Shown: positions 35,918 to 44,181, numbered from the stretch's first letter. The stretch: DNA of 56,249 bases from Candidatus Melainabacteria bacterium GWF2_37_15 (GCA_001784565.1 MFRL01000010.1:9276-65524); one strand, 5' to 3'. Notes: generated from the letters alone by a model not told the origin. Made by a program: numbers and translations.

Positions 35918-35940
35918 AATATATACTTTTTATATATATA
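35918..35940 (+). promoter_or_regulatory. TATATACTTTTTAT promoter-like motif, copy 2
   Basis: AATATATACTTTTTATATAT followed by ATA lies in the divergent ilvB/RHH space, in the same orientation as the plus-strand genes that follow. It matches the motif before 23228-23656 and 44182-45354. It is 61-83 bases before the short ORF at 36001 and about 180 before the RHH start. The remainder of the 35799-36115 space is AT-rich with no other clear signal. Confidence 0.4.
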
Positions 35941-36000
35941 TACAGAAAATAAAGATTATATACTGCATATATTAATTTATGTAACGAAATTGGAGTGTCT

Positions 36001-36144
36001 ATGCAATTTAACAATTTTTTAATGTTTTATATATATGGAGAGACTAATAAAGAAATAAAACTGAGGAATAGAGTTACAACAGATGTAGTAGAGAAACATT
36101 TTGGGAGGAGACCTTATGGCACGTGTACTTATTTCAATGCCTGA
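36001..36144 (+). CDS. Possible 47-aa leader ORF overlapping the RHH start
   Basis: ATG at 36001 follows GGAGTGTCT, a fair ribosome site, and reads 47 codons (MQFNNFLMFYIYGETNKEIK, then basic residues) to a TGA at 36142, ending 29 bases inside the RHH gene in another frame. It resembles nothing I know. Its overlap with the RHH start could couple or block translation of the regulator. It may be chance. Confidence 0.25.
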   Translation: MQFNNFLMFYIYGETNKEIKLRNRVTTDVVEKHFGRRPYGTCTYFNA

Positions 36145-36301
36145 TGAATTTTTAAGCAAGATTGACGGAGTTGCATTAGACGAACAGAGATCAAGAAGCG
36201 AGCTTATTAGAGAAGCGCTGAGAACTTATGTAAACAGAAGAAACATTAGATCAACAGCAACAGCTTCTAAAAACGCAGCTTTCTTAGAGTCAATTTTATA
36301 G
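36116..36301 (+). CDS. Ribbon-helix-helix (CopG-type) regulator
   Basis: A 61-residue protein with an RHH fold: beta strand ARVLISMPDEFLSKIDGVA then helices SRSELIREALRTYVNRR. RHH proteins bind DNA as dimers through the paired strands, often as antitoxins or plasmid regulators; no partner toxin follows, and a terminator comes immediately after. The ATG at 36116 is preceded by GGGAGGAG; an in-frame TTG at 36101 would be before that site and is not used. The protein is short and probably abundant (strong ribosome site, own terminator). Confidence 0.85.
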   Translation: MARVLISMPDEFLSKIDGVALDEQRSRSELIREALRTYVNRRNIRSTATASKNAAFLESIL

Positions 36302-36322
36302 GCTTAGCAGTAGGGATTAATC

Positions 36323-36349
36323 AAAACGACCGCATCAGCGGTCGTTTTT
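36323..36349 (+). terminator. Intrinsic terminator after the RHH gene
   Basis: ACGACCGC (36326-36333), loop ATCA, GCGGTCGT (36338-36345), then TTTTG. The stem is perfect and A- and T-flanked, so it can end transcription from both strands; the plus-strand RHH gene is the obvious user. Confidence 0.9.
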
Positions 36350-36362
36350 GTGTTTGTACTTA

Positions 36363-38147
36363 TTACTTACCGTCAGGCCGGTTTAAGCATGGTTTAAAGA
36401 TTTCTTTTTCCTTTCCTTCTGCATCAAATTCATAAAACTTCCCTTTTATATATACTTTAGAGAAATCAAGGCCCTTGGTTTTTGAGTCAAAATAAACATC
36501 TCCGCCAATATATTCTAACTTTCCTAAATCTTTTATCCGACTCGTGGAAAAATCAGCATCTTTTCCAATTGTTGTTAATTGCCCTAAACTTTCTATCTGG
36601 CTGTTAGAAAACCATACACTTTTACCAATTTTTGTTAATTGTCCTAAATCTTTTACCTTACTGTCACTAAAATAAGCATATTCGCCAATTGTCTTTAACT
36701 GCCCTAAATTCTCTACCTGACTGTTTGCAAAATAAGCAGTTTTTCCAATTGTTGTTAACTTCCCTAAGTGTTTTATCTGGCTTTCACCAAAATGGGCATC
36801 TAGACCGATTGTTGTTAACTGTCCTAAATTTTTAATCTTACTATGATTAAAATAAACAATTCCCTTAATCGTCTTTAACTGCCCTAAATTCTCTACTTGG
36901 CTGTTAGCAAAATAGGCATCCCCGCCAATTTCTGTTAACTGACCTAAATCTTTTATGGGAATATCTCTAAATTTAACACCTCTATTAATTTTTTTAATAA
37001 TTTTAAACAGGTCATTTTCTTTTATGCCTAAATCTTCGTAAGTAAAGTGTTCATCCGGTTGTATATATGCTGATATTTCAACCTTTCCATCATCAAGTTT
37101 TTTGGTTACCATTCCAAAATGTTCAAAGACCGCTGAATAATCGTTATTCGCAATAAAAGGTTCTAAGTTAATTTTAGCCTTATCAAATCTAATTTTAGCT
37201 TCTTCTGCTTGTTGTATTTCTTTCTCGCCACCCTTAAAGTTATTTTCTTTTATATAGTTTTTCACAACGTCTATATATTGCACTGGGATTTTATTATTAT
37301 TTCTCACATCTTCAAATTCAGATATAGTATCATTTTTAAAACTAATACTTACCTTTGTTTTTCCATTTTCAATATAAAGATGGTCATCACCCTCTTCAAG
37401 ATAAGCTCTCGCATGTCCTTCACCTTTTGTACACCAGGTTTCACAAGATAATGCCTGCATCTTCTTCACATTAGCTTCAAAGTTTTCAGGATCGTTTTTC
37501 TTTGATGGAATCCTCACCCACCCTGTCATTACTCCTGCTTCACTTGATACATCTTGATTTTCTAATCCTGATAATCCCTTCACCAGATTTTGCTTGTATT
37601 TATTGATGAAATTAAAATCCAGTCTTCCTCCTTTTTTTGTTGCATCCCGAAGTTCACCAATCGTATCAGCTAAAGCTCTTTTATCCAGGACTTCCGGTTG
37701 TTTACGATTGTTTGGTTTTAAATCCTTGATTATTGCGGAAAAAATTATACAGCCCAATGCAGGATTATCTTTAGTAAGAATATTTTCTTTTGTAATGTAT
37801 TGTTTCCATTCTTCCAGCTTTTTTATGCGGGCATCGCTGTCTTCTGTATGCTCCGGATCCGGTATTTTATACTGTTCTAAATTAATCAGCCCTTTCAGCT
37901 TTTCTTTTGCAAGATTTTGTATCTCATCAGGTGAATTGTATTGTGATAAAGGTAATTTAGAAAGACTTGCATACGCGTAAATATCTGGAAATTCCTTTAA
38001 TTTATCAGGCGTCAGCCCTTTAAAAGAAACCGTATCATGCGTTAGATTCCTTAACCTTGGTATATTCAAAATTCCAGCTCGCTCTAATGGGGCTGCTTTT
38101 CTCTGCAAAGAATTATTTTGTAGGCTTATAAAATTAATATTTAGCAT
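36363..38147 (-). CDS. Tagged protein with eight 20-residue leucine-rich-like repeats
   Basis: A 594-residue protein in three parts. Residues 1-45 include the tag-like DTVSFKG. The middle (about 50-395) is helical and includes WCTKGEGHARAYLEEGDDHL, a segment seen in uncharacterised repeat proteins. Residues about 415-575 are eight tandem 20-residue units of the form L-G-[QK]-L-x-x-I-G-x-x-A-x-F-x-x-S-x-[IV]-x-[NDHS], for example LGQLTTIGKDADFSTSRIKD. The pattern resembles short leucine-rich repeats like those of effector proteins (20 residues per turn). No signal peptide. An exported binding protein is inferred from tag plus solenoid; I cannot identify a function. Confidence 0.7.
   Translation of the reverse strand: MLNINFISLQNNSLQRKAAPLERAGILNIPRLRNLTHDTVSFKGLTPDKLKEFPDIYAYASLSKLPLSQYNSPDEIQNLAKEKLKGLINLEQYKIPDPEHTEDSDARIKKLEEWKQYITKENILTKDNPALGCIIFSAIIKDLKPNNRKQPEVLDKRALADTIGELRDATKKGGRLDFNFINKYKQNLVKGLSGLENQDVSSEAGVMTGWVRIPSKKNDPENFEANVKKMQALSCETWCTKGEGHARAYLEEGDDHLYIENGKTKVSISFKNDTISEFEDVRNNNKIPVQYIDVVKNYIKENNFKGGEKEIQQAEEAKIRFDKAKINLEPFIANNDYSAVFEHFGMVTKKLDDGKVEISAYIQPDEHFTYEDLGIKENDLFKIIKKINRGVKFRDIPIKDLGQLTEIGGDAYFANSQVENLGQLKTIKGIVYFNHSKIKNLGQLTTIGLDAHFGESQIKHLGKLTTIGKTAYFANSQVENLGQLKTIGEYAYFSDSKVKDLGQLTKIGKSVWFSNSQIESLGQLTTIGKDADFSTSRIKDLGKLEYIGGDVYFDSKTKGLDFSKVYIKGKFYEFDAEGKEKEIFKPCLNRPDGK
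36480..36960 (-). repeat. Tandem 60-bp coding repeats
   Basis: Eight units of 60 bases correspond to the protein repeats. Neighbouring units differ by substitutions but keep CCTAAATTCTCTACCTGACT and TGTTAACTGCCCTAA-like blocks (plus-strand view). The similarity suggests expansion by slipped recombination. Confidence 0.75.
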
Positions 38148-38214
38148 ACTCCTACAAAGAAGCTAAAACTATATAATTGCTTTTTTTATAAACTACTTTT
38201 ACAAAATTTAATAC

Positions 38215-39237
38215 TTACTTCTGACCGGCTTCTTTCATGTCCTTAAGATTCCTGATCTTAGCCACAAAGTAGAAAATAGCCATAAACAGGAAAATAAACG
38301 CCATTAAAATTAGGTAAAGACTTTGTGCGCCTACTATAACCGTAGCAATTACTCCGCTTGCCACGCAAACAAGGTATAAGACCCCGACTGCACGGTTTTG
38401 CGATAAGCCTGATTTGATTAATTTATGGTGGATATGGTCTTTATCAGCACACATAGGATTAGCGCCTCTCAACAGCCTTCTAAAGACTGAAAACGACATA
38501 TCCATAAGTGGAACACTGAATATCAGTATGGGTAAAAGCACTGACACTGCCACACCTTTAACCACGCCGGTGACCGATAGCCCTGCAAGCACAAATCCTG
38601 AGAAAAGAGCACCGGAATCACCCATAAAAATTCTTGCCGGGTAGAAGTTAAACAGGAGAAATCCCATTACAGACCCTGCAAGGAGCGCTGCAATAAGGGC
38701 ACTGGCAGGCTGGTTTGTGAAAATAGCAACTACTCCCAGTGTTACAGCAATGATTGTGACTACTCCGCCCGCAAGGCCGTCCAAGCCGTCAATAAAATTC
38801 ACAGCATTGGTTATTCCGACTAACCACAGAAGCGTTATAGGCAGGCTTAAAATACCAAGCATGAGGGGATCCCCAAACGGATTTGAAATGATGTCAACTT
38901 TTACACCAAGCAGGAACGCAATTAATGCAGCGCCAATCTGGATAAAAAGTTTTAACCCGGGAGGTAAATCATATAAATCGTCAACCAGTCCCAGCAGAAA
39001 CATTAGGCTTCCGCCGATAATTATGCCGGAAAGACAGTTGCCATTAGGATAATCCACTTTTGTTAAAACAACTATTATAAATGCCAGTACAGTACAGAGC
39101 CAAATAGCTATTCCGCCCAGTCGGGGGGTAGGTCTGCGGTGGACTTTTCTCTCGTTAGGCAGGTCTACAAACCCTTTTTTAATACAAAACTTTCTTATTA
39201 AAGGCACTATTACTACCGAAAGCAGAAACGCCAGCAA
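38215..39237 (-). CDS. MraY/WecA-type undecaprenyl-phosphate sugar-1-phosphate transferase
   Basis: A roughly 340-residue polytopic membrane protein of the glycosyltransferase 4 (MraY-like) superfamily. Diagnostic segments are FVDLPNERKVHRRPTPRLGG near the N-terminus, GLVDDLYDLPPGLKL (the DD motif), NAVNFIDGLDGLAGG and the FMGDSGALFSGF / DKDHIHHKL motif with the catalytic aspartates and histidines. It is of the WecA/TagO subtype (RKVH-R-P, HIHH), which starts O-antigen or wall polysaccharide lipid carriers. The start shown is a TTG at 39237 with a poor ribosome site; an in-frame ATT at 39270 has AAGGA eight bases upstream and would give 351 residues with a longer first helix. Confidence 0.88.
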   Translation of the reverse strand: MLAFLLSVVIVPLIRKFCIKKGFVDLPNERKVHRRPTPRLGGIAIWLCTVLAFIIVVLTKVDYPNGNCLSGIIIGGSLMFLLGLVDDLYDLPPGLKLFIQIGAALIAFLLGVKVDIISNPFGDPLMLGILSLPITLLWLVGITNAVNFIDGLDGLAGGVVTIIAVTLGVVAIFTNQPASALIAALLAGSVMGFLLFNFYPARIFMGDSGALFSGFVLAGLSVTGVVKGVAVSVLLPILIFSVPLMDMSFSVFRRLLRGANPMCADKDHIHHKLIKSGLSQNRAVGVLYLVCVASGVIATVIVGAQSLYLILMAFIFLFMAIFYFVAKIRNLKDMKEAGQK

Positions 39238-39332
39238 AAAACCCAGAATGTGTGTATCAAAAGTTAAAATAGCAATATTCCTTCTTCTGTACTAGATTAT
39301 ATTATTATAGAACAAAATTCTGATGTGATGAA

Positions 39333-40694
39333 ATGAATAAAGGCGAAATAATAGAACTGGAAATAACTAAACTTGTATATGGCGGTGAAGGCATCGGCAG
39401 ATATGACGATATGACTGTCTTCGTGTCTGATACTACCCCGGGTGATATCGTAAAAGCCGAGCTAATTTCTGTTAAAAATAATTACGCAAAGGCTATACTC
39501 AAAGAAGTTATTAAACCGTCTGAACAGCGAATAAAGCCCTTCTGCCCGCTTTCTAATGCGTGTGGTGGCTGTCAATGGCAATATATAAATTATGAAGAGC
39601 AACTCCGCGCAAAGAAAGTTATAGTTGAAGAATGCCTGAAAAAAATCGCAGGAACTGAAATTCCCGTCAAAGATACTATAAGCAGTTCAGAAACAAAAAA
39701 TTACAGATGCAAGATTCAGTTCCCCGTGCAGCAAACAAAGGTTTCAAAACGGTTTGTGGCAGGGTACTATAAAAAAGGCACCCATGACCTGGTGAATATA
39801 AAATACTGCCCGGCTCAGCCCGAAATAATAGATGAAATAACCGCATTCCTGAGAGAAAAGGCGGCTGAATTAAACCTTACAGCATACAATGAAAGAAATA
39901 AAAAAGGACTTATACGCCATTTTGTTTTCAGGTACAGCAAAACCGCACAGGATGTAGTACTTACAATTGTGATAAATGCTGAAAAAACTCCTGAAAACCT
40001 CATCAAACTCTGTGATTCGGTTAAAGAAAAGTTCCAACAAGTAGTGGGCGTGGTTGTTAATTTCAACACCAGCCATACAAATCTTATCATGGGCAAGAAT
40101 TCACAGCTTATACACGGCCGGGACTACATTGAAGAAATGCTTGACAGTAAAATATTTAAAATTTCGCATGATGCTTTTTTTCAAGTAAATCCTTTAACTG
40201 CCTCAAAAATATTTAATGAGGTCAGGGAAATAGTTAAGCAGAGGGTAAATAATCCGAGCATTTTGGATATTTATTCAGGTTCAGGCAGTTTCTCGATTTA
40301 TTTAAGCGATTTAGCGTCTGAAATAGTTGCCGTAGAGGAAATCGAAAGTGCTATTAATGATGGGAAAGAAAACATATTAAAGAATAATATCCAAAATATT
40401 CATTATATCAATGAAAACGCAGATACCGCTGTCCCAAAATTAGCAGCTGAGGGCAAAAAATTTGATGTAATAATCCTGGATCCGCCAAGAAAAGGGTGTT
40501 CCAAGGAAGTGCTTGAAGCAGTAAAGCAGCTTGCAGATAAATTCGTGATTTACATAAGCTGCGACCCCTCCACGCTTGCACGGGATTATAAAATATTAAG
40601 CGATAAGTTCACCGCAGAGTTTGTCCAGCCTGTTGATATGTTCTGCCATACATACCACGTTGAGTCCATCCTTGTCGCTCGTGCCAAAGATTAA
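39333..40694 (+). CDS. rlmD: 23S rRNA (uracil-5-)-methyltransferase RlmD-type
   Basis: A 453-residue SAM-dependent RNA m5U methyltransferase. An N-terminal TRAM domain (ELEITKLVYGGEGIGRYDDM) leads into an iron-sulfur cysteine set: CPLSNACGGCQWQ plus the later YCPAQ cysteine. The SAM motif is LDIYSGSGSFSIYLSDLAS, then LDPPRKGCSKEV and the catalytic SCDPSTLARDYKIL. Members modify 23S U1939 or U747, or tRNA U54; which one is not decidable here. The gene lies just upstream of the SOS-like pair but a clear promoter for that pair is inside the 50-base space. Confidence 0.85.
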   Translation: MNKGEIIELEITKLVYGGEGIGRYDDMTVFVSDTTPGDIVKAELISVKNNYAKAILKEVIKPSEQRIKPFCPLSNACGGCQWQYINYEEQLRAKKVIVEECLKKIAGTEIPVKDTISSSETKNYRCKIQFPVQQTKVSKRFVAGYYKKGTHDLVNIKYCPAQPEIIDEITAFLREKAAELNLTAYNERNKKGLIRHFVFRYSKTAQDVVLTIVINAEKTPENLIKLCDSVKEKFQQVVGVVVNFNTSHTNLIMGKNSQLIHGRDYIEEMLDSKIFKISHDAFFQVNPLTASKIFNEVREIVKQRVNNPSILDIYSGSGSFSIYLSDLASEIVAVEEIESAINDGKENILKNNIQNIHYINENADTAVPKLAAEGKKFDVIILDPPRKGCSKEVLEAVKQLADKFVIYISCDPSTLARDYKILSDKFTAEFVQPVDMFCHTYHVESILVARAKD

Positions 40695-40709
40695 ATTTTA
40701 AAGTTTCTA

Positions 40710-40737
40710 TTGACATTTATAGACACATGTCTATAAT
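40710..40737 (+). promoter_or_regulatory. Consensus promoter with overlapping palindromic operator
   Basis: The -35 TTGACA (40710-40715) and -10 TATAAT (40732-40737) are both perfect consensus, 16 bases apart. Between and into them lies TATAGACACATGTCTATA (40718-40735), arms TATAGACA and TGTCTATA around a 2-base centre. A dimeric repressor bound there would cover the spacer and the -10. The predicted start of transcription is at 40744-40745, on the ATG of the repressor gene. The obvious ligand is the LexA-like protein encoded next. Confidence 0.85.
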
Positions 40738-40744
40738 GATTAAT

Positions 40745-41323
40745 ATGCTAACTCAAAAACAAAAATCTTTTTTTGAAAAACTTAAGGCCACATACGGCAA
40801 AGACCCGCTGCCCAGCTTTGAAAACATCGCATGTGAATTCGGGTTTAAGCATAAAAACTCTGTATGGCAGTACTTTAAAAAGCTCAAAGAATACAGCTTT
40901 ATAAACAGCATCGGAGAAAAATTCTTCATTAACCCCGAGCATTTCGGCGCTGTTCTTTTTGCCACCCCTGTGAAGGCCGGCTTCCCCTCGCCTGCTGAAG
41001 ACTATGTTGAACGCAGAATATCACTGGACAATGAGTTTAAAATTGATTCCCCCTCAACTTTTATGTTCACAGTTAAGGGCGACTCCATGATAGATGCGGG
41101 CATATTTGAAGACGACATGGTCGTGGTTAAGAGAAAGTCCGATCCTACTAGCGGTGACATAGTCCTTGCCTGCGTGGATGGAGAATACACACTGAAAATA
41201 TTCAGAAAGAAAGGACAGGATATTTACCTGGAACCCGCAAACAAAAATTATGACGTTATTAAAGCTCAAAACAGTATGGAAATATTCGGTATTGTAACAG
41301 GCTCAGTAAGAAGATTTGTATGA
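40745..41323 (+). CDS. LexA-UmuD hybrid: HTH repressor with UmuD-like S24 peptidase domain
   Basis: A 192-residue protein. Residues 1-65 are a LexA-type winged HTH (MLTQKQKSFFEKLKATYGKD, then SFENIACEFGFKHKNSVWQY). Residues 70-192 are an S24 self-cleaving domain with the UmuD-style KAGFPSPAEDYVERR: cleavage site Ala78-Gly79, nucleophile Ser114 in KGDSMIDAGI, lysine 151 in GEYTLKIF. It thus joins the DNA-binding half of LexA to the UmuD-like half. The in-frame ATGs at 40727 and 40736 lie in the promoter -10, so 40745 is chosen, giving a leaderless message. Its TGA overlaps the umuC ATG (41320-41323). Confidence 0.85.
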   Translation: MLTQKQKSFFEKLKATYGKDPLPSFENIACEFGFKHKNSVWQYFKKLKEYSFINSIGEKFFINPEHFGAVLFATPVKAGFPSPAEDYVERRISLDNEFKIDSPSTFMFTVKGDSMIDAGIFEDDMVVVKRKSDPTSGDIVLACVDGEYTLKIFRKKGQDIYLEPANKNYDVIKAQNSMEIFGIVTGSVRRFV

Positions 41324-42483
41324 CAAAAAAAATAGCATTAGTTGACTGTGATTCGTTCTTTGTATCGTGCGAACAGCTTGTAAATCCTGCACTGCTGAAT
41401 AAACCCGTATGTGTAGCGAGTAATAATGACGGTTGCGTAGTTGCCCGCTCAAAAGAGGCTAAAGCCCTTGGAATAAAAATGGGAATGCCTGTTTTTATGG
41501 CAAGGAAAGAATTCCCCCAAGCTATTTACCTCTCTGGAAATATGAACCTGTACGGCGATATTTCGGAAAGGGTTATGACAAAGCTAAAAGAGTTTTCCCC
41601 TGTAGTAGAGGTCTATTCCATAGACGAGGCGTTTCTTGACTTTACAGGATTAAGGAGGATGTATAGGAAATCTTATCCTGAAATAGCAGCACATATAAGG
41701 AAAACAATAAAGGACAAAGTTGGCGTTCCTGTTTCAATCGGGGTCAGTAAAACAAAAGTACTTGCAAAGCTGGCATCAGAACGGGCTAAAAAATTAGATG
41801 GGGTTTATAATATAGGTTTTCGTTCTATTAATGACGAGCTTAAACGCATAGAACTCATGGAAATTTGGGGAATTGGTAACAATACAGCCGCCTTGCTCAA
41901 TAAATACGGAATTCACACAGCATACCAGCTTGCTATGCTTGATGATTTTAGGGTTACTAAGCTTCTTGGCAAAAAAGGTTTGGAGTTAAAGCTGGAACTA
42001 ACCGGCAATAGTGTTTATCCTGTGAGTGATAAATACGTGGCTCCAAAGTCAATTCAGAAAACAAGTTCTTTCGTTTCTTTTACCTCTGATGAAGCATATA
42101 TTAAAAGCTCGCTTAACTATCACGTGCACCGGGCCTGTAAAAAACTCCGGCAACTGAATTTAAAAGCTAAAACAGTAAATGTTATGTTAAGGACAAAGGA
42201 TTTTAAAGTAGTTTACCAAAAAATAACCCTATTTCAGCCTACTGATTTTGAGTTTGAAGTTTTTGACGCTGTAAAACTTATCCTGCCGGAAATTTACACA
42301 CCGGGGATTATTTACAGGAGTTCAGGAATAATACTGGAGGATTTATCAGAACAGGCCCAGCTTTCTATATTTTCGTCACGGGCAAATAGTGTCCGTAATA
42401 CTAATCTGGCGCAGTCATGGGATAAATTGGAAAGTAAATTTGGAAGGGGGATTGTTTATATGGGGACGGAGAAGAAATTATAA
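41320..42483 (+). CDS. umuC: UmuC-type Y-family DNA polymerase
   Basis: A 387-residue translesion polymerase. The catalytic acidic residues are in LVDCDSFFVSCEQLV (residue 9) and VEVYSIDEAFLDFTG; VASNNDGCVVARSKEAKALGIKMG is the UmuC-type substrate loop, and ASERAKK, EIWGIGNNTAALLNKYGI (HhH) and the little finger domain follow. It starts by an ATGA overlap with the LexA-UmuD hybrid gene, so one promoter serves both. Activation by the cleaved S24 partner, as in UmuD'2C, is inferred. Confidence 0.92.
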   Translation: MTKKIALVDCDSFFVSCEQLVNPALLNKPVCVASNNDGCVVARSKEAKALGIKMGMPVFMARKEFPQAIYLSGNMNLYGDISERVMTKLKEFSPVVEVYSIDEAFLDFTGLRRMYRKSYPEIAAHIRKTIKDKVGVPVSIGVSKTKVLAKLASERAKKLDGVYNIGFRSINDELKRIELMEIWGIGNNTAALLNKYGIHTAYQLAMLDDFRVTKLLGKKGLELKLELTGNSVYPVSDKYVAPKSIQKTSSFVSFTSDEAYIKSSLNYHVHRACKKLRQLNLKAKTVNVMLRTKDFKVVYQKITLFQPTDFEFEVFDAVKLILPEIYTPGIIYRSSGIILEDLSEQAQLSIFSSRANSVRNTNLAQSWDKLESKFGRGIVYMGTEKKL

Positions 42484-42509
42484 ACCAAACGTGATTTAAT
42501 ATTATTAAG

Positions 42510-43718
42510 ATGAGCGTGAATCTATTACAAAGAACGTTTGTTTCCCTGAAACATAAAAACTATAGGCTTTTTTTTACCGGGCAGTCCATCTCTATAATTG
42601 GAACCTGGATTCATCAAACAGCTCTTAGCTGGCTGATTTATGAATCCACGGGTTCAAAATTTCTCCTCGGCTTGATCGCCGCCTTGTCTTCACTTCCCAT
42701 GCTTCTTTTTTCCGTATTTGGAGGCGTTATAGCTGATAGATTCCCTAAAAAGCAGGTGGTTATTTCTACGCAGCTGATTTCAATGATACTTGCGGTAGTA
42801 CTTGCAGTGATAGTTTCCTTGAATATCTATAAAATCTGGCACATTGTCGTTATAACAATGCTGCTGGGAACCACGTTTGCGATTGATTTACCGGTAAGGC
42901 AGGCGTTTATAATTGAAATCGCAGGCAAACAGGATTTAATGAATGCAATAGCGCTTAATTCTTCCATGGTAAACTTTGCAAGAGTAGTAGGACCTGCTAT
43001 AGCAGGCATTGTTATGTTTAAATTCGGCATTTCGTGGTGCTTTATTTTAAACGCGATTAGCTTTTTGGCGGTATTAACTGCATTATTTAATATTAAGCTT
43101 CTTCCCGCACCGATAAATAAACGAACAGAGTCCATTACTCAATACACACTCAGCGGTTTTACGTATATCCGGCAAAATAAATTAATTCTTAACCTCCTGA
43201 TTTTAATGGCTTTAATGGGAATTTTTGGCTGGTCATACGCAATTTTAGTCCCCGCTCTGGCAAAAGACATATTTTTAAAAGGGGAACAGGGTTATGCAAT
43301 GCTGGTTTCCGCAAACGGTGTAGGTGCGCTGCTTGGTGCGTTATTTGTTGCATATATGGGGGAAAGCCCTCATAAAAAGACTATTATGAATTGTGGCATA
43401 TATTTTTTCAGTATAATGCTGTTTTTGCTTTCCTTAAGCAAAATTTACTGGCTAACCTTAATCCTTATTTTAGGTGCCGGAATGGGGCTGATAGTTTATT
43501 TTTCGTGTTCTACTGCCTTAATCCAATCTCATATTGAAGATTCAGTCCGCGGCAGGGTAATGGGGATCTGGACACTTATATTTGGCGGAACTGCCCCGCT
43601 GGGATGTCTTTTTGTAGGAATTATTTCTGAAAACTTTGGTGTGCCTGCAGCTTTGTTCTTAAGTGCGATTATTTGCCCTGTATTCACTTTTGTTATAAGC
43701 CGTCTTACTCAAGAATAG
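42510..43718 (+). CDS. MFS exporter (DHA3/enterobactin-exporter type)
   Basis: A 402-residue protein with 12 predicted transmembrane helices. N-terminal motif RLFFTGQSISIIGTWIHQTA and the loop GGVIADRFPKK (motif A-like) are the DHA3/MFS_3 pattern, as in EntS and macrolide efflux MefA-like proteins. Substrate unknown. It is 26 bases downstream of umuC in the same direction and may be cotranscribed, though the two functions are unrelated. The last 14 bases overlap the end of the convergent 43705-44055 gene. Confidence 0.85.
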   Translation: MSVNLLQRTFVSLKHKNYRLFFTGQSISIIGTWIHQTALSWLIYESTGSKFLLGLIAALSSLPMLLFSVFGGVIADRFPKKQVVISTQLISMILAVVLAVIVSLNIYKIWHIVVITMLLGTTFAIDLPVRQAFIIEIAGKQDLMNAIALNSSMVNFARVVGPAIAGIVMFKFGISWCFILNAISFLAVLTALFNIKLLPAPINKRTESITQYTLSGFTYIRQNKLILNLLILMALMGIFGWSYAILVPALAKDIFLKGEQGYAMLVSANGVGALLGALFVAYMGESPHKKTIMNCGIYFFSIMLFLLSLSKIYWLTLILILGAGMGLIVYFSCSTALIQSHIEDSVRGRVMGIWTLIFGGTAPLGCLFVGIISENFGVPAALFLSAIICPVFTFVISRLTQE

Positions 43719-44055
43719 GCGGCGGAGGCGGCAGTGTGTTGTTATTGTAATAATCATCATCAGCAGGTTTAACAGTTTTTACAGGTTTTGCTTGTTTATT
43801 GGAGCTAAAAGCGTCCTTAGTAGCTCTAAACATACTTTTAGAAACTGTCGTAATACTCCTGGCGGTTTTTTTCGTAATAAACCAGCCTGCTCGTAAGGTG
43901 TATTTTGTTACGTAATAGGTTAATTTAGCAGTGCAATCTATAGTTTTATCCGCAACAGTAGAAGCCGCACCTGCATATGCTTTTGAACATAGCAGAAAAA
44001 TACACATAATTGCAAGAGTAATTGCCAGAGTATTTGGTTTTTTAAATTTAAGCAT
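43705..44055 (-). CDS. Small basic exported protein
   Basis: A 116-residue protein with a signal peptide (AITLAIMCIFLLCSKAYAG, cleavage after about residue 28), a basic, aromatic region (KLTYYVTKYTLRAGWFITKK) and a low-complexity tail ending NNNTLPPPPPILE. No family recognised. It is probably periplasmic or envelope-anchored. Confidence 0.6.
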   Translation of the reverse strand: MLKFKKPNTLAITLAIMCIFLLCSKAYAGAASTVADKTIDCTAKLTYYVTKYTLRAGWFITKKTARSITTVSKSMFRATKDAFSSNKQAKPVKTVKPADDDYYNNNTLPPPPPILE

Positions 44056-44129
44056 GTTTATTATTATAAAACATGACTAAGAAACAGTGAAGTTTTTGAG
44101 GAGGGCAATCTTCAGCTAGCCCCCCTTAA

Positions 44130-44166
44130 AAGATATTGGAAACTCCGTAGGAGTCTCCAATATCTT
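44130..44166 (-). terminator. Long hairpin after the acidic protein gene
   Basis: AAGATATTGGA-a-ACTCC (44130-44146) pairs with GGAGT-c-TCCAATATCTT (44150-44166) around a 3-base loop: 16 pairs with one mismatch. Read from the minus-strand gene that ends at 44182, the stem is followed by TTTAAGG, so a terminator for that gene is likely. Confidence 0.6.
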
Positions 44167-44181
44167 AAATATAAATTAAAT

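Noticed and set aside
36480-36960. Regularly spaced repeats resembling a CRISPR array
   Set aside because: The 60-base period is within one long reading frame and codes for 20-residue protein repeats; there are no unrelated spacers and no cas genes.
40727-40744. Start of the LexA-like protein at 40727 or 40736
   Set aside because: Both ATGs lie within the operator and -10 sequence; transcription would begin after them.
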